Shown: positions 58,593-64,000 of the stretch, piece after piece | Numbering within the stretch: the stretch's first letter is position 1 | Layout: every line of letters starts with the position of its first letter | The notes under the pieces: model-generated | The model's database searches: none | The model's input: only the letters and a program-made list of their open reading frames with translations | Told to the model about the DNA's origin: nothing | Source: Corticium candelabrum | Taxonomy: Eukaryota > Porifera > Homoscleromorpha > Homosclerophorida > Plakinidae | Assembly (NCBI RefSeq): GCF_963422355.1 | Contig: NC_085095.1 | Coordinates: 3,506,009-3,570,008, forward strand | Length of the DNA: 64,000 bases | Reading direction: 5' to 3' | Program-made: the position numbers and the translations under genes

Positions 58593-58996
58593 CGACCAGG
58601 CCTCTCAACTCTCACGATTTCGTCGTGAGACTCACGATTTACGAGCATGTTTCACGATCTCACGATTTCTCACGATTGCCAGTCCTCCCTACCGTGAGAC
58701 GCTCCGACACAGTCGCTTTGCGGAGACCCGTTACGGTTAGCCCCGGCAAGCAGATTCTTTGAACTAGATTCTACATACGGCTCAGCTTGCATGGTGTATC
58801 CGGGGTCTACCATTTGACAAAGACAGCGCACAAAATCGTAAAGCGAGGCCAACACGTAAGCTGTGTTCCGGCTGTTTTGCACAAACTCTGCTGACGCAGA
58901 ATAAGCCACGCCTACTTTGGACACATTTTATGGGCGTGGTCATTTTCCAAAGACAGTCTCACGATTTGGAGCGAAGAAAATTTGAGAGGTCTGTCC
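58593..58996. repeat. MITE with CACGATTT internal repeats (copy B)
   Basis: Same element as 23041-23453, with one CACGATTT unit fewer (CGATCTCACGATTTCTCACG against the longer run in A). Confidence 0.65.
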
Positions 58997-59070
58997 GATC
59001 TGGGCTAAAAACTAGTAGGAATACCAACACCTCAACGGATCATTGATAAAATCGTCACCCTTGCCCTGTA

Positions 59071-60916
59071 GGGGTGTTGATTCTTCAGCAGCTCTATAGC
59101 AGTCTTGTCACTCGCCTAGCGTGCGTAGTCTCGCGTAGCCAGACCCTATTTCGCCGCGTCCGGATTTGGAAGTATGTCTGAGACTCTATATACGTACCTA
59201 TAACCGTATGATAATGTCGCCAGCCGTCTAACAATAATATTATAACACTTAAGCCAATGCAGTGCACACGATAAGTAAACCTTTAAACCACTACTGTCAT
59301 GGCATAATTTTAATATCAATGGTCAGGTGAAAACGCGCCAAATACAAATACGGGAAATTTGAAAGCTGCTAATATGTGAACAACTGGAAATAGATCCAAA
59401 AAGAAAAACATGTCATATCTCCCGTTCAGGTCCGCAACTATAAAGTGTGGGAAAAGGATCGAAAGTAGCGTACAATAGCGTACTAATAGGTCTCCCATTC
59501 AGGTCCGCAAACCTCGAATCTAAACGCAAGTATCAGACACAAAATTTCAATTTCTGAGGAAGAGTCCGGAGCAGTCCGTAGAGAGTTGAGCGGAATATCA
59601 ATGGACTTCCATGCCATTCAAGACGTCGGCCATAGAGATGATGCAAATAGTAAAGTACTGCAGTTCATGCAGCGACACCATCTTGTATCAGTCACGAAGA
59701 CTGCGTTTGTGGAACACCAATGAACATCAATAAATATTCTCATGGCGGAGACGGCTTCATATGAAAGTGTCCAAGAATGGCCTGCAAGGCAACAAAGTTA
59801 AGAGGATTCCATGCACTAATTTAGTTTCTAGCATAGCACGTACATCATTAAGGGTTGTATTGTAGATCAGTGAAACATGCATGGATTATTTTTGTCCAAG
59901 TCTAATATTCCACTGCTAAAGTACCTTCTGTCCATGCTATACTGGGCGTATGATGACCAAATGATGGAGACCTGCCAAAGAGTGAAACTGTGTCCTCAAA
60001 CAGGAATGCAAATATTTCAATATTTCCAAGATATTTGCACTTGGAGACTTCTGCAAACACCAATTCAATTAGGAGGAGCTGTGGGAATTCATCGCCAAGT
60101 CTGCCAGATAGATGAATCCTGTTTTTCACACAAACCGAAGGTAATATAGACAGAAATATACGTAATAAAAACCAATAGTCTACTAACATTGCATTTGTCT
60201 CTGTAACACTATCGTGGACACCCACCACGTCAACCAGTCTGGGTTTTTGGGATAGTGGACACTTCACACACACACCAAACACCGTGATACATCCGACGAA
60301 TGGCGAGCGTATCATACACTTAACACAGTTCCCAACATTGCAGGCCACCTCACCGTCAACCACAGCATACACTTTCGTGATCCAGGTCCATACGAATCAC
60401 ATTGAGTCATATTGGAACAGAGTCAAATCGTGGCTCAAGAGCATGAAAGGATGCCATCGGCACATGCTATCGTCATATCTTGAAGAATTCATGTGGCGAG
60501 AGAGGTACGGACGAACAAGATCAGAGGTACTGCAAAACCTGATAGGAGACATCGCAGCATGCTATCCCGTCCCTCACTAAACTATAAGAAAACAGAACTG
60601 AGTGTAAGACACTAGTCGTAAGAAAGTTGCCTACCGTAGTCATAGAAGTAGTGAGTAGCAGTAAATGTGTTCCTTTCACTAGGACGCCTAAGCCAATTGA
60701 TATTAATAATTACAAGATTTGGTTTGTTTGGACTCAAGATTGCAACAACAGCACTGCTAACCCTAACATTGGCATGATTGGTGTTGACTACGTTGACAAT
60801 GATAACAGGACGCCAAAAATGGTATGAGACTTTCCGTCGCGGCGAATAGGGTCTGGCTACGCGAGACTAGCACGCTGGGCGGGTGACAAAACTAGAGCTG
60901 CTGAAAAATCGTCACC
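59071..60916. mobile_element. Merlin-type DNA transposon, decayed (copy B)
   Basis: Inverted ends at about 59071-59160 and 60828-60916, as in copy A (TTCAGCAGCTCTA / CTAGAGCTGCTGAA). The direct word AAATCGTCACCC occurs near both ends. The interior matches 23526-25373. Confidence 0.8.
59877..60580 (+). pseudogene. Merlin (ISXO2-like) transposase, broken (copy B)
   Basis: Same landmarks (IDESCFSH, WVFGIVDTS, SDEWRAY, HTNHIESYWNRVKSW, YLEEFMWRERYG) and the same frame changes as copy A, so the lesions predate the copy split. A few private substitutions. Confidence 0.8.
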
Positions 60917-60928
60917 CGTGGTGTATCA

Positions 60929-61042
60929 ATGATCTACTTCAACCACACGAATCGCTGTTTGCACTCAAAACAATTCAGATCTTCAAAAGACAAAAGCGTT
61001 GTTAGATAAACAACGGTTGGAATCCAGAGACTCTAGTGCTTA
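60929..61042. other. Single-copy spacer between copy B and the retrotransposon
   Basis: 114 bp with no counterpart elsewhere in the window. Nothing recognised; it is probably the original flank of the duplicated block. Confidence 0.5.
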
Positions 61043-61390
61043 TGTAGCAATGGTGCAGCGCACTAGTTACTTAGCGTACGTTAGTTGACGTCATTAGGTA
61101 GCGCCTATATAACTTGTGAATTTGCTAGACTAGCTTAGTATTGATCGTGTACCGTGTAGTACGTGTATTGTGTAGTACGGTGTATCGTCTACTTATATAG
61201 AGCTTAGTTCAAGTTCACTACTTGGTGTACGTAGCACTTGCGTAAGGCTTGATCAGTTGATCGTTCGAGTGTGTCCTATATACCAGTGCCTGCTTGGATT
61301 ATATTACACGAGAGAGTGCAGTATAGCACGGATACGTCTAGACAGGAGTACAACGTATTTTATAGAACGTTGCGTCTGGACGGTGCTACA
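61043..61390 (+). repeat. 5' LTR of a Ty3/gypsy retrotransposon (348 bp)
   Basis: Bounded by TGTAGC and GCTACA, a 6-bp inverted pair of the TG...CA type, directly followed by a primer-binding-like sequence. It contains the palindrome TGACGTCA (61086-61093, a CRE/ATF-type site) and a TATA box TATATAA (61106-61112) 13 bp downstream, an ordinary U3 promoter layout. The 3' LTR lies beyond the window, so the boundaries rest on the terminal motif and the PBS position. Confidence 0.75.
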
Positions 61391-61410
61391 TTTGGTGTCA
61401 GGAGTTCGGA
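61391..61410 (+). promoter_or_regulatory. Primer-binding site (probable)
   Basis: TTTGGTGTCAGGAGTTCGG starts at the base after the LTR. TGGTGTCAG.AGT is a common form of tRNA 3'-end complement in metazoan Ty3/gypsy elements. Which tRNA primes is not determined. Confidence 0.6.
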
Positions 61411-61428
61411 TCTATCAGCGATACAGAA

Positions 61429-61650
61429 GCATTTGCCGAAGTGATCGAGTACGGAACTGACAACGATAGGAGCATTTGCCGAAGTGATAGTAAGAAAGTG
61501 TCTTTGCTTGTACGTGTATACTATCGCATTACAGTGTGTACCGTTGATTTAAATTGCGGTACCTATATTTTGAATTGCGGTACCCATGCTTTGAATTGCG
61601 GTATCGTTGCCCACAGTTGTGGTATACTGGTGCTTTGAATTGTGGTACGG
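61429..61650 (+). repeat. Repeat-rich 5' leader of the retrotransposon
   Basis: GAAGCATTTGCCGAAGTGAT-type sequence occurs twice (about 61427 and 61469), and a TTGAATTGCGGTA unit is repeated about four times between 61548 and 61650. Such leader repeats may relate to RNA packaging or translation, but this is inference. Confidence 0.6.
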
Positions 61651-61656
61651 TAACTA

Positions 61657-63000
61657 ATGGCGCAGCAAGGACAGGAACAAGAACACCAGCAACCGCACAA
61701 TCCGCGTTCTCTTGGAAGCCGGATAGTTTCTCTTCCCGATTCGTTTAGCGACGGTGATATCGAACAATGGCTGAAGAAGTTTGACTTGTGCGCGGATGCT
61801 AATGGCTGGAATACAGAAGACGGTGGGACTAAACAAAAGATCTTACCGACATATCTGAAAGGACGTGCTTGGGTGGTTTACGATCGTCTTACCGCAGAGC
61901 AAAAAGATACGTATGCACACTTGTGCACAGCTCTCAAGGGAGTGTTCTCACCACCAACGGCAGAACGGCGGCGACTGTCTACGCGTCAATTCAAAGACCG
62001 CAACTGGAAAGCTGGTGAGCCTATGGAAGTCTACGCAGGAGAGCTGGAGCGACTGATTGACAAGGCGTACCCGGAACTGTCTGCCGCTATTCGGCAACAG
62101 CAGCTAACCGACAGATTTATAGAAGGCATGCCTGAATTCGTTCGTCATGAATTAGAACTCCACGCAGAAACCACGCTGGAAGCCACAATTACAAGGGCGA
62201 AAGAGTTGATGCTGTTGAGTGATCGGCGTAAGACAACCGGAGGATTACAGGCGGTAGTCCATGCCGTCGATGGGAGATGTCCGCCACCTCCGTGGAAGTC
62301 AACAAAAGACGAGTACATTACGAAGCTAGAGAAGAGACTGGAACAATTGGAGTTACAGCAACAACAATCAACGTCTCAAGGGCAACCTACTCAATATGCA
62401 TACCCAGTTGGACGACGTCCGGCTACCAAACCCGGAAGTGGTGAGCGATTGTGTTACAAGTGCAATCGGCCAGGACATCTGCAACGCGATTGTCCATTGT
62501 TGAGGTCCACACAGCCACGCGGAGGAGGATGTTTTATCTGTGGTAGACAAGGCCACATGGCTCGTGATTGTGACCAGAGACGTGACCGACGTGACCAACG
62601 ATCTATGGCATCATCAAGAGACATCGATCGCCGCGGTAACCACCTGCCCACAACAGGACAGACATCTAACCGAAACAGTCAAGGGAGGTTTTACCAGGTG
62701 AATGGCATGGCTAAATCGTTAGTGGTTTGCGGTACTGTGAATGGAATAGAGAGTCCGTGCCTTATTGATACTGGCGCGTCTGTATCGTTGGTCCCTATAT
62801 CAATGGTGGTTGGAAAACCGCTACTTCCGTGTTCGGTTAATGTAGATTTACAGGCGGTCAACGGAACCAGGTTGCAGGTACTGGGGGAGGTCGATTTGCT
62901 GGTCGGTTTAGACCATTGGGTAGCTCCGCATCGTTTTATGGTTGTGACCACAGATACAGGGCCCATATTAGGATCTGACTTCTACTCCATCATGGAATGA
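61657..63000 (+). CDS. Ty3/gypsy gag-protease polyprotein (447 aa)
   Basis: Starts with ATG at 61657. Residues ~25-190 form a retrotransposon capsid-like region (IEQWLKKFDLCADANGW, YLKGRAWVVYDRL, EVYAGELERLIDKAYPEL). Two CCHC zinc knuckles for RNA binding follow: CYKCNRPGHLQRDC (from residue 266) and CFICGRQGHMARDC (from ~292). An aspartic protease segment comes next, with CLIDTGASVSLVP (active-site Asp371), and a second protease motif near the end (GPILGSDFYS). Gag and protease are fused in one frame. The stop at 62998-63000 overlaps the next ATG (ATGA), suggesting pol is made by reinitiation or frameshifting. The frame is intact. Confidence 0.92.
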   Translation: MAQQGQEQEHQQPHNPRSLGSRIVSLPDSFSDGDIEQWLKKFDLCADANGWNTEDGGTKQKILPTYLKGRAWVVYDRLTAEQKDTYAHLCTALKGVFSPPTAERRRLSTRQFKDRNWKAGEPMEVYAGELERLIDKAYPELSAAIRQQQLTDRFIEGMPEFVRHELELHAETTLEATITRAKELMLLSDRRKTTGGLQAVVHAVDGRCPPPPWKSTKDEYITKLEKRLEQLELQQQQSTSQGQPTQYAYPVGRRPATKPGSGERLCYKCNRPGHLQRDCPLLRSTQPRGGGCFICGRQGHMARDCDQRRDRRDQRSMASSRDIDRRGNHLPTTGQTSNRNSQGRFYQVNGMAKSLVVCGTVNGIESPCLIDTGASVSLVPISMVVGKPLLPCSVNVDLQAVNGTRLQVLGEVDLLVGLDHWVAPHRFMVVTTDTGPILGSDFYSIME

Positions 63001-63635
63001 TAGTAGATCTGAAACGAGGACGTCTGGATTGGATAGGAGGGTCTCTGCAACTCAAGAGAGATGTACCAGAAGAACGGAATGAAGATGTACAGAAGTGTAG
63101 TTTGGTTTCGGAGATACAAGTACAGACACCAGGAATGGAATGTGTGGTTACCATGGCAACAATAATCAATAGTGATGGGCAGCAGTGTTCAACTACGACT
63201 ACTCAAATGCTGGAACCAAACCAAACGCTAATGGACAGTACAGGTGCTTTGATTGCCAGAGTATTGGTTCCTGAATCAAGTACAAGAAGCCCAGTGCAGC
63301 TACTGTTTATGCAAGGTTCAAGGTGTCTCAACAAGGGGACGGTATTGGGCACTCTTGTACCTGTTGATCAGTGTATTCAGACAGATTCTTGCTGTACTAT
63401 TAACCCGACCTCACATGAGAAGGACGACTTCGAATTCCTCAAGCAGTTTGATTGGTCAGCAACTCGTTTGGCCCCAGGCGAGAGAGGCCTACTGGACGAG
63501 CTTGTGTTAGATAACAGAGAACTATTCTCTCAAGGAGACGGAGTGTGGGGAGATCCAACATCGTTCAACATGCCATACCAACCCAACAACATAATCCTGT
63601 CAAGCAACGACAATATCGGTTGCCCCAATCACTAA
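62997..63635 (+). pseudogene. Ty3/gypsy pol, N-terminal segment, ends at a frameshift
   Basis: Overlaps the gag-protease stop by four bases. It encodes the linker between protease and reverse transcriptase, ending in ...[14 protein letters not shown], typical of the few dozen residues ahead of RT. After about 63540 the family-typical sequence continues in a different frame, and this frame runs on to a chance stop at 63635. A single small indel at about 63530-63545 explains the break; a base-calling error is possible. Confidence 0.75.
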
Positions 63636-64000
63636 AGCCATTGGTGCAGCAACAAGTTCAAGGCATGTTGCAAAATGGGATTATCACACCATCAGCTAGT
63701 CCTTGGTCCTCTCCTGTTATTTTAGTGCGAAAGAAGGATGGCAGTTATCGATTTTGTGTTGATTACCGGGCCTTAAACGGTATCACCATCAAGGATGCCT
63801 ATCCACTACCTCGAGTGGATGAGACACTAGATTCCCCGGGAGGAGCTCAATACTTCTCAACATTAGATTTGGCCAGCGGCTATTGGCAGGTTGAGGTTGA
63901 CCCGAGTGACAGACCGAAAACAGCTTTTTCGACACCACAGGGCCATTTCGAATTTACAGTAATGCCGTTTGGGTTGTGCAATGCCCCTGCAACCTTCCAA
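63541..64000 (+). pseudogene. Ty3/gypsy reverse transcriptase, partial (runs off the window)
   Basis: In the frame after the shift: [53 protein letters not shown], and [16 protein letters not shown] at the edge. These are the fingers and the first palm motifs of Ty3/gypsy RT, with the first catalytic Asp in LDLA. The YVDD box, RNase H and integrase would lie outside. No further stop is seen to the edge. Marked as pseudogene only because of the upstream frameshift. Confidence 0.85.

Noticed and set aside
61391..61410. Assigning the primer tRNA species
   Set aside because: The match to a specific tRNA 3' end could not be verified without the organism's tRNA set.
63530..63640. Programmed ribosomal frameshift in pol
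   Set aside because: No evident slippery heptamer plus pseudoknot, and the position between linker and RT is not a normal recoding point.

Overview
The window is eukaryotic nuclear DNA from an animal, probably a marine non-bilaterian such as a sponge or cnidarian. The evidence is AT-rich DNA with long dinucleotide microsatellites, short GT-AG introns, and a mix of repeats common in those genomes: TTF-type/DUF4371 hAT transposons, Merlin, a Ginger/KRBA2-like integrase, a MULE, Ty3/gypsy elements, DUF6589 and P2X7-type zinc domains. The lineage call is inference. I recognise no tRNA, rRNA or CRISPR. The only clear host gene is the first ~43 codons of a RecQ-like helicase on the minus strand at the left edge (1-128).

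Almost everything else belongs to one ~23-kb block present twice in the same orientation. Copy A is 2455-25384 and copy B is 31215-60928. By eye the copies differ at roughly one to two bases per hundred, plus indels. In order, each copy holds: a minus-strand OTU protease gene and a split Ginger/KRBA2-like integrase gene; two sets of tandem repeats; a minus-strand ORF of unknown function; a Ty3/gypsy integrase remnant with one LTR; small inverted-repeat elements; a decayed DUF6589 gene; a DDE-transposase C-terminal fragment (Kolobok-like, tentative); a P2X7-type zinc-domain gene fragment; two hAT remnants; a MITE; and a decayed Merlin transposon. Most genes are broken, and often differently in the two copies.

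Later insertions distinguish the copies, so each copy supplies the other's empty site. Copy A has hAT-a (5800-8552). Copy B has hAT-d (35657-38289) and a 6.7-kb MULE (41631-48299) with ~0.5-kb terminal inverted repeats and a perfect 660-bp AC microsatellite. Copy A ends in hAT-b (from 25385). The two copies meet in hAT-c (28278-31214). hAT-c has perfect 15-bp inverted ends but no matching target-site duplication: its left flank is the hAT-b transposase gene and its right flank is the OTU gene. hAT-c is therefore the join, made either by recombination between two hAT-c copies or by an assembler linking two haplotypes.

The hATs with readable flanks (a and d) have CAGGGGCG-type ends and 5-bp target-site duplications (CAAGA, GCTAG), not the usual 8 bp. 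hAT-a, -c and -d each keep a single open transposase ORF of 720-814 codons with all three acidic catalytic residues, so recent activity is plausible. The right edge (61043-64000) is the start of a Ty3/gypsy retrotransposon: a 348-bp 5' LTR, primer-binding region, repeat-rich leader, gag-protease ORF, and a pol ORF with one frameshift ahead of reverse transcriptase.
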